A stretch of DNA of 64,000 nucleotides, from positions 1,346,336,323 to 1,346,400,322 of the forward strand of contig NC_090444.1 in the NCBI RefSeq assembly GCF_031143425.1, written 5' to 3'. Shown piece by piece: positions 34,820 through 46,338 of the stretch (position 1 is the stretch's first letter; each line of letters begins with the position of its first letter). The DNA comes from Pleurodeles waltl (taxonomy: Eukaryota > Chordata > Amphibia > Caudata > Salamandridae). The position numbers and the translations under genes are program-made. The notes beneath the pieces were generated by a model. It ran no database searches. It was given only the letters and a program-made list of their open reading frames with translations, and was not told where the DNA came from.

Positions 34820-35780
34820 CCACATTTCTGGGAGGAACAGCCCAGTTTTAATACTTTTATTGTTTTATTCACCTGTTTCATTTACCAGTAAGTCTTATCT
34901 CGTAGGGGAGCCTGCTGGTAGGATAGGGGTTGTTGGATCCCAGTTAGAGCTTTCTTTTTCCCCCGTGTTTTTGGAGGGAGACGGGCCTCCGCCTTTAAAT
35001 GGCTTCACTCATGGCCACGCCCTCTATGACGGGATACTTAGTGGGCTAGGTAGCGCATCAGTGCAGTGGTCTTGAGGCTTACACTGGATTGGACTCTTGC
35101 TCATACAACTGGCGATTTCATTTACTTGAAACTGGCACACTGCTGTGGCCATATTAGGAGGTGCCTGGCTCCGGTTCCTTTTAATCTTGCCACATTTCTT
35201 GGAGGAACAGTGGAGTTTTAATATGTTTATGATTTTATTTCACCTGTTTCATTTAGTTATATATTTTGCACCAGTAAGTCTTAGCTCGCAGGGAAGCCTG
35301 CTGGTAGGATAGGGGCTGCTGGACACCAGTTACAGTTTTCTCTTTCCCTGTATTTTTGGAGTGAAGCTGGCCTCTGCTTCTAATTGGCTACCCACAAGCC
35401 CGCACCCTATATGATGGGCTACTTAGCAGGCACAGTGATATGTACACTCGGCGGCCTTTTGGCTTACACTCGATCGGACTCTCGCTCATACAACTGGTGA
35501 TTTAATTTCCTTGTAACTGGCACACTGCTCTGGCCATATTAGGAGGTGCCTGGCTCCCGTTCCTTTTAATCTTTCCACATTTCTTGGAGGAACAGCCCAG
35601 TTTTAATATGTTTATGATTTTATTTCACCTGTTTCATTTAGTTAAATATTTTGCACCAGTAAGTCCTACCTCGCAGGGGAGCCTGCTGGTATGATAGGGG
35701 TTGCTGGACCCCATTTAGAGCTTCTTTTTTTTTCCCCTGTGTTTTTGGAGTGAGGCGGGCCTCTGCCTCTAATTGGCTGC
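34820..35780 (+). promoter_or_regulatory. Tandem ~385-bp monomers in the LINE 5' region, 2.5 copies
   Basis: The word ccacatttcttggaggaacag recurs at 34820, 35190 and 35575, and agtaagtc at 34888, 35273 and 35659 (spacings 385 and 386 bp). Each unit contains gcctgctggtaggataggggttg, a tttttggagtgaggcgggcctctgcc segment and ttaatatgtttatgattttattt. The third unit is partial and leads into the frame starting at 35856. Tandem units directly upstream of a LINE ORF suggest monomer-type promoters like those of mouse L1; that function is inferred. Confidence 0.75.
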
Positions 35781-35855
35781 TAGTGCGTTGAAGGTGCACC
35801 AAAGGCAAGCCCTCTACACCCATACGCCAGGATCCCTGGTTATCTTTCTCCAGGA

Positions 35856-38800
35856 GTGAGTTACTGGATGTCACTGGAGGCCACTGGTTGTCAGACTCTT
35901 AATCCTAACCTAAATTTAAATCCATTTAGCGGTCCAGGGTGTAATTTCAGTCTTGACTTTAAGTCAGCTCATTGTCCCCAACTAAACTCGGGGCCTAGGG
36001 GTTCATACCTCTCCCCGACTAAAGTATCTACTGATGGATCAATTTCTTGTGTACTGTTGAACATTATGGGCCTCATTATGACCCTGGAGGTCACCAGACT
36101 GCCAGGGTCATGGTCGCGGTTGGACCGCCACCAAAGTAGTGGTCCGACCGTGACATTACGACCGTGACAAAAGCGCCACGGTCAGACCGCCAACACTGCC
36201 AGGTTACTGGCAGGTTGACAGCCTGTCAGTCTCAGCAGTTGTAATCCTGCTTGCAGCGCTGCCCTAGGGATTACGAGTCGCCTTTCTGCATGCCTTTGCA
36301 TGGCTGTAGCTCTGCCATGCAAAGGCTGGCGGAAAGGGGGTGCTGGGGGCCCTTTACAGGTCCCTGCACTGCTCCTGCACTTGACATGGGCAGTGCAGGG
36401 GCCCCCATGGAAAGCCCCGTCACGCTTTCCACTGCCCGAATGACGGGCAGTGGAAAGCGCGACGGGTGCTCCTGCACCCGCCGCACCGTCACATTGGCAC
36501 CGGCTCGATTACAAGCTGGCATCAATGTTAAGGCACTGTTCACCGCAGGGCCAATGGGCGGAAATCCTATTTCCACCCGCCGGCCCTGCGGTGAACTCAT
36601 AATAGGGCCGGCATTGTTCTAACTGTACAGGCAGCCTGATGGCGGTACGAGTTTGGCGGCCGGCCTACACCTCCCTCCAAACTCATTGAGGGCCTATGTC
36701 CTTAAGCAAACATAAATATGAATTTGCTCAATTCATGGAAAATCATGTCCCTGACGTAGCTTTCCTTACGGAAACATGGCTGGATAAAACATTGGAGACG
36801 GACCTAAAAACAGCCATGCTTGATGGGTACAAACTATTCATATTAGATAGAACAGGAAAATAGGGAGGGCGATGGCTATAGTTTACCACAACAAATTGAA
36901 AGCCAGTTTTACCCCATTGTAGATATTGAAGAAGCTTTGATGTTCGCATTTAAATTAAATAATAAAGCTACATTTATTGGTACACTGATATCCCGCCCAC
37001 ATGGTCCTAAGAAAACATTTACTAACGCTCTGCAACTTTTGTTGGAATCATGTATGGAATATGCGAATTTTACCATACTAGGTGATTTTAATTTTCACCT
37101 TCATTTAGAAGAAAATAGAAAAAGAACATCTGGTAGACTGCTGCATGCAGTTGCGGTCAAATTTTCACTGAATCTACCCACAAGGCCAATCACATCCTTA
37201 ATGGGATTTTTAACAATGAGCCAGATTTAATGTTCGAGAAAACGCTACATCTGTAATGGACTGACCATAAAGCCGTCCGTTTTAAACTAGTAGTTTCAGA
37301 CCTAAAATCCAGCCCCGTAAGGACAGGCAAGACTTGGAAAATACAACCCTGGCGCAAGATTGATAAAACAAAGCTTGAAAACACCCTAATGAAAGTTAGC
37401 CCTCTGATCGACACTAATGGTGAAATAGATGTCAAGAAATTCTCAAGTTGGATCAACTCGCCAGTTACTCTGCTTGCTTCAGAGAAAAACTTAAAAAGAG
37501 CCCAACTGCTCCATGGTACACTGCAGAACTTAGAAAACTGAAGCAAAAATGTTGTGCTCTAGAACACAAATGAAAAAAGGAGTATGAAAGTGAAACCAGA
37601 CTTTATACAAAGTAGCCTGTGATGAATCTAAAGTATTAATTATAAAAGAAAAAACTAAATGCTGTGCCAAAATAGTAGGATCTGCTAAAAACTGTACCGC
37701 TGAATTGTTTAAAACCATCACTTTCCTTTCTAATTCTGATCAAAACAAAACCTTCCCCCTATCAAATCTTTTGTGGTAAAGTGACAGATTTTTTACCAGT
37801 CGAAGGTTAACAATGTTTTTGAGTCATTTTTGGCTTGCCAAAGCACAAAACATCCTGTTGACTTTACATGTCCAACCTCTGATGAATCTTATGGTAAAAA
37901 AAGCGGTGCTGAGGTCACCAGCAGCCTGCACAATTTTGCGACCTTAACTGAGGATAAAATCATAAGACTACTAGAATGAACTAAATCTGGGGCCCCTGCA
38001 GACCCTTGCCATTGAATACAGTCTCCGATACCACTACGGTGCATCTAAAAAATATTTTACATATTTTATTGTCAACATGGCATTTTCCAACTGTTTGGAA
38101 AAAAGCATCAATCCATCCCATTTAAAAAGAAACATCTGTGGACCCTGCAGCCATTAAGAACTACCTGTCCATTTCCAGGCTACCGCTTCCGGCGAAAATA
38201 TTGTAAAAAGGCTTAAACGAGGTCCTCATGGCATATTTAGACTCCGACAATTTTCTCGACTCAACTCAGCATGATTTTCGGCCTAAGCACTGTGCAAAGA
38301 CTGCACAACCTAGGAAATCTGGCAGGTGGTGGACAATGGTGGTAGGGTTGCCTTGATCTTATTAGAACTCTCAGCTGCGTTTGATACTGTAAATCACTCT
38401 GTCCTTATCAACTGGCTGGTGGATATCAGGATAGGAGGTGCAGCGCTTGCCATTCTTAGCTCCATTCTATCCGACAGGGAACAAATGGTAGAGATCGGGT
38501 ACATAAATCCAATCTTTTTACCCTCCCATGTGTGGTCCCTCAGGGATCCCCTCTCTCCCCCACGCTCTTCAACATCTATCTCACCCCATCAGTGAAGCTC
38601 ATTCAATCTTTTGGCTTCTCTATTATTACGTACGCCGACACTCAGATAGTGGTATGTATTCCCTTGGAGGTCATCTTTGCTGGCAATTTAACTGGACACT
38701 TCTCAATCTGGATGCAGGACAACTGTTTGAAGTTGAACTCTGATAAAATAGAGTCATACTCTGGTAATAATCCAGATTTGTGGAACAGCTCATAGTGACA

Positions 38801-39445
38801 ATCTCGGTCCTCTTCCTTCCCCTGTTTGGAAAGCTAAAAATCTGGGGGAGCTATTTGATTATCAGCTAGGTTTCTCACAGCGGATCAGTCTTATAACATC
38901 TTCCTGTTTTTACCTGACTAAGATGCTAAAGAAGGTTTTTCCGTATATCTCTATGACGTGCAAAAAACTGTGATTGTGGCCCTAATACTATCTGGGATTG
39001 ATTACTGTAATGCACTCTACTTGGGCATCAATAACCATCCTCAATCTAGTCATCAGTCCTACAAAATTCAGCTGCTCATCTGCCCCTGAAAGTAACCAAG
39101 TTCTACCCAATAACCTAGAAAATCCAGAATGTACATTTGTTGCCCATCTCAGAAAGAGTAAAGTTCAAGGCCCTGTGTATAACGCACAGAGCCTTACATG
39201 GTACGGGCCTTCTGTATCTACAAAAAGTATTCATATGGCATATACCACGGCACAAATTAACATCTTCTTCCAACAAATTGACAGCCATACCCAAGATAAA
39301 AAAAGTCTGGATGGGGAGGCAGGAGCTTTTCATTTCTGGCTTGCAAGCTCTGGAACTCTCTGCCCGGTCCATTAGATCTCAAGCCAGTCTTACTCTTTTT
39401 AGGAAATCGTTAAAGACGTGGTTCTTTAGCTCTTTATTAAAGTAG
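35856..39445 (+). pseudogene. L2-like LINE endonuclease-reverse transcriptase, broken
   Basis: An upstream part runs 35856-36067 and continues after the inserted element with SLSKHKYEFAQFMENHVPD. Endonuclease motifs: VAFLTETWLD (about 36750-36785) and ILGDFNFHL (about 37075-37100). RT motifs: LLELSAAFDTVNHSVLI (motif A, 38356-38405), VPQGSPLSPTLFNIYL (motif B, 38532-38580), and YADTQIVV (motif C, about 38628-38652) where the family has YADDTQ, so one catalytic Asp is missing. The C-terminus ALELSARSIRS...FRKSLKTWFF (39345-39440) matches the WNSLPxxIR...FKxxLKTxLF end of L2/CR1. Many frameshifts and stops. Confidence 0.8.
36068..36694. mobile_element. Palindromic Harbinger-like element in the L2 ORF, 627 bp, TSD TAT
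   Basis: Starts GGGCCTCATTATGACC and ends CTCATTGAGGGCC, with TAT at 36065-36067 and 36695-36697. The interior has several inverted pairs (gcatggctgtagc region, ctgcactgcc/ggcagtgcagg, gcccgtcacgctttccac/gtggaaagcg). When the insert and one TAT are skipped the LINE frame runs straight through (LLNIMSLSKHKYEF), so the boundaries are exact. Frames of 123 and 109 codons on opposite strands are palindrome artefacts. Confidence 0.85.
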
Positions 39446-39531
39446 GCTGGTATTCCACTGTAACCTGAAGTCACTAGCGCCTAGACACTTCCGTAGATGC
39501 GCGCTCTACAAAATTATTACTTACTTACTTA

Positions 39532-42342
39532 TCAACAACTAAAACATACCCAGAAAAAAATCTTAGGGGAGCAAGGAAAGTGGCGCTGCACTGGGTGCAG
39601 AGCCATTTTTCTTAAATATGCCCCTAATTGTGCTGATATGTGTGCTTAAAGAGTGCTTACCATTGCAAAGCAAGTATTAAAGCACTGGAGGTACATTTAT
39701 ACTCCTAAAAGTATTTCCACAGTCCTCTCGATGTTGAACCAAGACTGATTTTACACCTTACTACAATTTTGCATCAGAAGGTGACTTTGCTCTAAAATAT
39801 GATGCCACAGTACTGCTTACTTTGCACAAGGGAGTCCTTGCACCTTTAAATGATTTTTCATCTGAAAATAATTTGACACAAAAATTGTGCACCAGATGTT
39901 GTCTGCACTCATACTGATATGGGATGAAGGGTGATTTTCCATGTAATCTATTGCCAATCAGATATGATGTATTAATCACATCGTTGATACCCAATGTGAT
40001 TTCTCACTAACATGATTTCATATACTGAGAAATTGTTCACACTCCTTCTGACTTTGTATCCAGGATGATTTTGCAATTTAATGTTTTTGTGCAAACGTTT
40101 TCTCCTAAATCTGATTTTATGTGAACCGTGTCTTGACACTTCTGTTATTGTTGCACCAAGAGTGATACAGCACCTACCAAACCCTGCTCAGGAGGCTACT
40201 GAGCAGACAGGGAGCTACTGGGCCTCAACTTTGGTGGCTGAGGTTGTTTTCCACTAGGGTCCTGGGGCCCTCCTATTAAGGCTCTGCAAATTGGGCCAAG
40301 TACAGCCTTTTCGCAAGGGCTGGCAGTAGCAGGCGCCTTAGGTAGGTAGTGTGGGCAGCACAAGCTCAGAACTTAACAATCACCCAACAGGCACACTCAT
40401 TTCAGTATTAAATCAAAGGCTTTTCTTTGGTGTTACACCCTTTATCTCCCTTTGTTTCACCAGTCTCCCACTTCAGCATGTAGCCAGTGCGTAATTTGAG
40501 CCGGTGGTTTCCGGTGCGGGGCACCAGCACTTATTTTTGAGGCCCGGAACTTAGTTTTCTGCATCAGGCATTTACTTCGGGCAAGAGACACATGGGAAAG
40601 ACAGGGGAAGAGAAAAACGAAAAATCGTCACAAAGGGAGAAAGCATAAAGCTCCAACAGTGAGCTGAAGGCGCTGGGAGTGGCTATAAATGTTTTAAAGA
40701 GGCCTAAAGTGGCTTTAGGATTACGCTGCCTCAGTATTCAGAGTGCACATATTTAAATGCAGCAGCCGCATGTTTCAGAGGCGAGCTTTGGGCACCTGCA
40801 CGTTTTTATTGACAAATTAAGCACTGCCCGTACCCCTTCGCGCTCAACTAATGCGAACTTGATGACTTGATCTCAGTGCATGTGAAGGCCCATGATGATC
40901 AGTTGAAGTCTCACAGCGGTTGCTAAGGGGGCCGGGACTAGCTCGCCATTGTCCATATGCAGCTTCACAGATTAGTTTGATGTCAATTTGCAGTCCTGGC
41001 ACCACATATTTGTTCTTGTTCAGCAGCTGCAGGCCTGTCCTTGTCAGTGCGTTTGTCAAGACAGGCATCGCTCCCGACCGGGCTGATGCAAGGACCCTAG
41101 CAGTTGCAGCCATGACTAGGCTGATGTGAACACCCTGGCAGTTTCAGCCATGGTCAGTGTAATGTGAACAACACAGATGCTGCCCTGACTGAGCTGATGC
41201 GAACACTAAGGCAATTGCAGCATCGAAGAGGCTGGTTTGCTGATCTTGCTGGAAACCTTGAATAGAAAGGAGATTCTCTACAGTACAATTTGCTCCTGGC
41301 TTCGCTCTCAGAAAATATAATTTTCAGGAACACGGACATATTTGGGCTTCTTCACCTGGATAGTCTTTCCTCCGGCAGGGCCAGGCAGGCTCCTTGTCCC
41401 TCTCACTATACACACAGGCTTCTCGGCACTAGGCAGACCCTCAGCAGCTGCACCAGAATGTGCAGTTCTCCAATGATGTACCCTCTGACCGGGGAGACTG
41501 TCAGCCAGCCACCAGCTCTAGTCACACACAGCAGTCCCTCAAGTACACTGCGGGTCAAGTTTGAGTCACACTTTTAAACACAATTTCTAGACAGAAAGTG
41601 TGAATTAACTGTGTCGAACTTCAGAATCACTTTTGGATGGTTCTTTTTCAAGTGTATTTCTCGTGTGCTTTCCAGGCACAGTTTTTGTACAAAGTGATGC
41701 TTTTCACATCAAGTAGGACTGGGGCTGTCTCCAAACTGAAGTGTCCATAACATGAGCATAATAAAGTCCCCTGTTTTGTTCCACGTAATCCAGGGGCATT
41801 CACAATGGCATTCATACACTCAGTCATACTGCAAAATGTGCCACACATACAATGGACATGCACAGAATGTCAATGCAAGGTTCTGGGTAGTGAAATAACA
41901 GCAGAACCTTAGACAGGAGGGTCAGTAGGGCAATCCCTTACTGACTCAGACAAAAATGGACTGGTTACACTATCAATCTGAAAACACAATACGTTGCCAC
42001 CACTGCCTTTTGTTTTACTCCAGGGAAGGGACTGTAGTGTTCTGTCCACAATGAGGGCACCCTTAGTGCTCCCCTCAAGGGAAGAGGCACCTTATCACAT
42101 GTTAGATTGCATGATGCCAGGGCCACAATAAAAAACAGGATAACAGATTTGTATGATGTTGGGCACTCGAGGCAGGGGAACACGCCCATACACCATATAG
42201 GGGACATTTCCATCCCAGCACCACATAAATATGTGTTTCCACCTAATAGTATTTTTACGCTCCTGCTGGTGTTAGGCCGGAAGTGACTTTAGAGTTAAGT
42301 GTCATTTTGAACATGAGATTCATTTTTTTCACCGAAATAAGA
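39532..42342. other. No gene recognised; decayed repeat DNA
   Basis: Around 39680-40180 variants of a short phrase (gattttgcacctaa, ttctgttattgttgcacc) recur irregularly and resemble text just after the DIRS element (48350-48760), so the DIRS probably landed in one such degenerate low-copy array. The stretch 40485-40830 (gagccggtggtttccggtgcgg...) looks like a dispersed repeat without boundaries I can define. Confidence 0.35.
41080..41235. repeat. Short minisatellite, ~38-bp unit, four degenerate copies
   Basis: The phrase gctgatgtgaacaccc and variants recur at about 41083, 41120, 41160 and 41196, each followed by a variant of ggcagtttcagccatg. Confidence 0.55.
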
Positions 42343-42535
42343 TTTTCTGATGGATACAACTACCTGTGGATTCCTCACCTAAAGAATTTTCCCCATGCGC
42401 CAGCATCCAACGGAAATTTTCTTCTAGCTCTACACGTCGACGATGACGTCACAATTGCTTGACTCCCACGTGACGCTGTATGACGTCATCCAGGCAATAA
42501 GAGGTCCTCGTCGACGTGCAGACATGAGTTCCCTT
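42343..42535 (+). repeat. DIRS left inverted terminal repeat
   Basis: Complement of the right repeat at 48130-48348 with few mismatches (shared words: ctacctgtggattcctcacc, ccccatgcgccagcatccaac, ccaggcaataagaggtcc). It holds two perfect TGACGTCA palindromes (42444-42451 and 42481-42488), a CACGTG (42469) and two GTCGAC words. In DIRS elements the left repeat carries the promoter; the TGACGTCA words match the CREB/ATF site. Confidence 0.88.
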
Positions 42536-42608
42536 TTTTCTGTGCCTTAGAGTAACGGTTTTTTCTTCGAGGCTACCAGGGAGCTACTGTGTCACTTCGT
42601 GTGTTACA

Positions 42609-44690
42609 ATGTCTCAGCCACGGAAGTCGGGTTTTAAACCATGTAGGAAGTGCGGCGGCCGAATGTCGGTCACAGACCCACACGAGAATTGTTTGTGGTG
42701 TCTGAGCTTTGACCATGAGGTCGAAGCGTGCAGTTCATGTCAGCGCATGAATCCGAAGGCTCTCAAGGAGCGGGAGGCCAAGTTGTTCTTGGCAAGGTCG
42801 AAGAAGAAGGAGAGACATCATCGTCGAAGTTCTTCTTCCAAGTCGTCGAAATGCCACAGGCGTCATCGAGACTCCCGACGCTGGCATGAATCACGACGCC
42901 GGTCGATTAAGGGCCGTTCCCGCTCGAGGTCGCCGTCAGCTTGACGCCAAATGACTTGGGAAGTTAGTCTGACTATGACACCTCCACCTCGGATGACTCC
43001 TACTTCTCCGACGTCTCCGCTGTCGGTCTTCGAAGTCGATCCTCACCAGGATCCGGCGGTCTCTCCGGCGCAGACGGAGATGCCCGAACTGACGCCGGCG
43101 TCGCCTCAGGCACCGGCTCTGCAAGGATATCCGGCGTTCCCGGCGCCAGGCACAGACCCTGACTCATTTCTTAATGCGATGTTCAACATCTTTGCCACCA
43201 TGGCTCCGGGAGGTGGTCATTCGGGGCCTTCGGGTCCATTGGTTTATGACATGGGTGTTCCGGCTCCATACAGACCGATGCCCTTCATGCCTTTCCTTCG
43301 TTCGGGAAGTGATGGTTCGGCGCCGGTACCATTGGCGTCGCCTAGATAGCCTGTGACGCCGACCACATCTGCTGCCCCGGCGCCGATAAGTTCGCCTCAG
43401 CTTTCATCTACATTGAAGAAGCCTACAGTGCCGATGGATCCGGCGTCGGATGAATCCGATGGTTGACGCCATCCGAGGTCTTTGGCGTCAGCAGACACCT
43501 TATCAACGCCATGGATAGAATCCAGGCTCCGCTCCAGGAGATTGGCTCTGAGGCTCCTTGAGGAGCAGGAGTATGAGAAGCAGCTCTTGGAAGAGGGTGA
43601 GATTGTGGAGCCCATGGGAGACCTGCAAGGCTTGGACACTGATAGTGGTTTGGACACTTCCCCGGAGTGGGACATGGCATCTCCGGGGGAGTACACTGAG
43701 GAGGCTGCCTCTTTCCATTCGGTGGTCAGGAAGGCGGCAGATTTTCTTGACCTTCCTCTTCCAGCTGTGGATGTTAAGACGAACATTCTTACGGAGGTTT
43801 TGCATCCTTCGTCAGCTGTGGCAGAGCTGCTTCTTCCTTTTAATGAGGCGCTCATTGACCCAATAATGGAGGTGTGGAAGAAGCCTGTGACTTCTACAGC
43901 AGTAAATAGGTCAGTTGCGAGGAGGTATCGGGTGGCTCCTGGAGATCCATTGTTCTTGTCCAGACATCCGACTCCGGAGAGTTTGGTGGTGCTGGCTTCA
44001 TGCTCCTCACACTCTGCTCCAGGATCTTTTCCAGGGGTTCCTGCGGACAGGGAGTTCAACAGAATGGACCAATCTGCTAAAAAAGCGTTCTCTTCATGCA
44101 GCATGGCCCTCAAGTCTACAAATGCTACCTGTATCCTGGGCAGGTACATCTATGTTCTCATGGACGATGCAAAGACACACTCTGCATTGCCTCAGGAGGT
44201 GCTTAACCTTTTGGCGGACGCTCAGGCGGCGGCGACCAGGGTTATCCAATCTGGGCTTGATACATCGGACTCTGTGGCCAGGGCTATGGGCATGTCCATA
44301 GCGACAAGACGGCATGCCTGTCTACGGTCTTCAGGATTCTCTTCCGATGTGCAGACAACCTTACTCGATCTGCCCTTTGATGGGGATAAACTGTTTGGGA
44401 CAAAAGCTGACTCTGCCTTGGAGCGGTTCAAAGAGAGTAGGGCCACGGCAAGATCCTTGGGCATGCAAGCTTCTACCTCCACTTCCTTGAGATCGTTTAG
44501 GAGGTTTAGGGGGTTTGGGCGTGGCTCTTCCTTTAGAGGGAGATTCCAGGCAGCAGGACAGCAAACTATTAAAGCTCACCCCTATAGATCATTTAGGGGA
44601 AGGGGTAGGGTTCGTACCAGAGGGGCCACCCAGCAGCACTCTGCCTCTTCCTCTTCCTCTGGAGGGGTGCAGCAGGGAAAGCAGCCTTAG
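42609..44690 (+). pseudogene. DIRS gag-like ORF1, three in-frame stops
   Basis: One frame of 694 codons from ATG 42609 to TAG 44690, with no frameshift but with stops at 42942-42944 (TGA), 43347-43349 (TAG) and 43464-43466 (TGA). The N-terminus has a Cys/His cluster CRKCGGR...HENCLWCL...HEVEACSSC (residues about 13-43), then an Arg/Ser-rich basic stretch (KKKERHHRRSSSSKSS, about 75-110), then a Pro-rich middle, then the conserved gag body (SVVRKAADFLDLPL; YIYVLMDDAKTHSALPQE), and a Gly/Arg/Phe-rich tail. Known role of the family: nucleocapsid-like packaging protein. The first and third stops are followed by CGCC and are likely C-to-T changes of CGA codons. Confidence 0.85.
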
Positions 44691-46338
44691 TCCTCCATCA
44701 GTCCCTTTGCATGCATCTCCTGTAGAGGGGAGACTGTCTCAGTTTCTTCACATGTGGGAGTCAATAACATCGGACTCCTGGGTCACTGATATTGTGGGGA
44801 AAGGTTATACTCTTCCCTTTCGGTAGTTTCCCCCTTCCATCCCTCCGGCCCATCCTTTTGTTCGGAAGACCATCTTCTTTTACTACAACAGGAAGTACTA
44901 ATCCTTTTGTCGAAAGGTGCAGTAGAGTTGGTTCCAGAGCAGGAGAGGGGTCAGGAGAGGAGGGCTGTTATTCGAGATATTTCCTGATCCCCAAAAAGGA
45001 TGGTCGGTTGAGGCAATCCTGGACCTAAGGATTTTGAATTGGCTCCTCAAGCAGGAGAAGTTCAAAATGCTGACCCTAGCACAGGTTCATTTGGCGCTGA
45101 ACGAAGGGGATTGGATGGTGTCTGGCGACTTGCAGGATGCTTACTTTCATATCCCGATCCTCAAGTCGCACAAGAAGTATCTCCGGTTTGTGGTGGGGTC
45201 GCAACACTATCAGTTTGCGGTCCTTCCGTTTGGTCTTACTTCGGCACCTCGAGTCTTCACGAAGGTGATGGCGGTGGTTGCGGCAGAGCTCAGAAGGAGG
45301 GGGATAGCAGTATTTCCTTATCTGGACGATTGGTTGATCAAAGCCAAGTCTCCGGAGCTCCTGCGGCGTCACCTGCAATCGACAACCCAGTTGTTGTTCG
45401 ATCTGGGCTTTTTGGTGAAAGTGCCCAAATCTCACCTGGAGCCCTCTCAGCGCCTCCTGTTCATAGGGTCAGTACTGAACACAACGTTGAATCAGGCCTT
45501 TCCTCCGCCGCAGCGGATTCAGGACATTCAGGCGCTGATTCCAATGTTCCAGAATGGGGCGGTCGTTCCAGTCCTCAAGGTCCTTCGTCTGCTCGGTCTG
45601 TTCGCTTCTTGCATTCTGCTGGTCACTCATGCACGCTGGCACATGAGGGCTCTTCAGTGGTGCCTCCGCAGGCAGTGGTTTCAACACAAAGGGGATCTCG
45701 AGGAATCAATAAGGATCTCCAGAGACGCTGCAGCGGATCTTCAATGGTGGGCTGCGATTGGCAACCTTTCTCAAAGAAAGCCGTTCTCGCTGTCACCTCC
45801 AGTGGCCACAGTGATAACGGATGCCTCCACTCTGGGGTGGGGAGCTCATCTGGGGGACCTGGAGGTCAAAGGCCATTGGTCTCCAGTGGAACAGAGGTTT
45901 CACATCAAGCTGTTGGAATTGCGGGTGATACGTCTGGCTCTCAAGGCCTTTCTCCCTTCCCTTCGCGGTCCGTCGGTTCAAGTCCTGACGGACAACACTA
46001 CCGCGATGTGGTATATAAACAAGCAGGGAGGAGTGGGATCGTACCTTCCCTGCAGAGAAGCCCTACGGCTCTGGTCCTGGGCTCAGGACCATCGGATTTG
46101 CTTGGTAGCAAACCATTTGGCCGGAGTTCTGAGCATGCGTGCGGACAGTCTCAGTCAGCGCATTTTGACCGATCACGAGTGGCGTCTTCATCCAGACCTG
46201 GTCCTTTACATCTTCCAGGTGTGGGGGTATCCACAGATAGACCTGTTTGCCACTCAGGAGAACGTGCACTGGCCGTCGTTCTGCAGCCTCCAGTATCTGG
46301 TGCAAGGAGCTTTGGGGGACGCATTTCAGATGTCCTAG
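44515..46338 (+). pseudogene. DIRS reverse transcriptase / RNase H, frameshifted at its start
   Basis: The start (GRLSQFLHMWESITSDSWV, about 44725-44780) is in the frame of 44515; text then shifts frame at least twice (LLSKGAVELVPEQE; CYSRYFLIPKKDGRLR) before the long open part from 45034 (434 codons). RT motifs: VSGDLQDAYFHIPI (motif A), VLPFGLTSAPRVFTKVM (motif B), FPYLDDWLI (motif C, YLDD). RNase H: VITDASTLGWGAHL, LLELRVIRLALKAF, VLTDNTTAMWYINKQGG, MRADSLSQ. The C-terminal QVWGYPQIDLFATQENVHWP is typical of DIRS. All catalytic acids I can recognise are present; only the 5' third is damaged. Overlaps the recombinase frame for 1.3 kb. Confidence 0.88.

Larger units (their letters stand above)
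34820..39531 (+). mobile_element. L2/CR1-clade LINE, degenerate but nearly full length
   Basis: Order of parts: tandem 5' monomers (34820-35780), the start of a long frame (35856 on), endonuclease and RT motifs, a C-terminal ATRLWN-like region, and a 3' end with gcgcgctctacaaaattatt followed by (ACTT)n at about 39517-39530. A 3' end of the type gcgcTxTAxAAAxxATT plus a short simple repeat is typical of L2. A 627-bp palindromic element interrupts the start of the frame (36068-36694). Confidence 0.82.
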
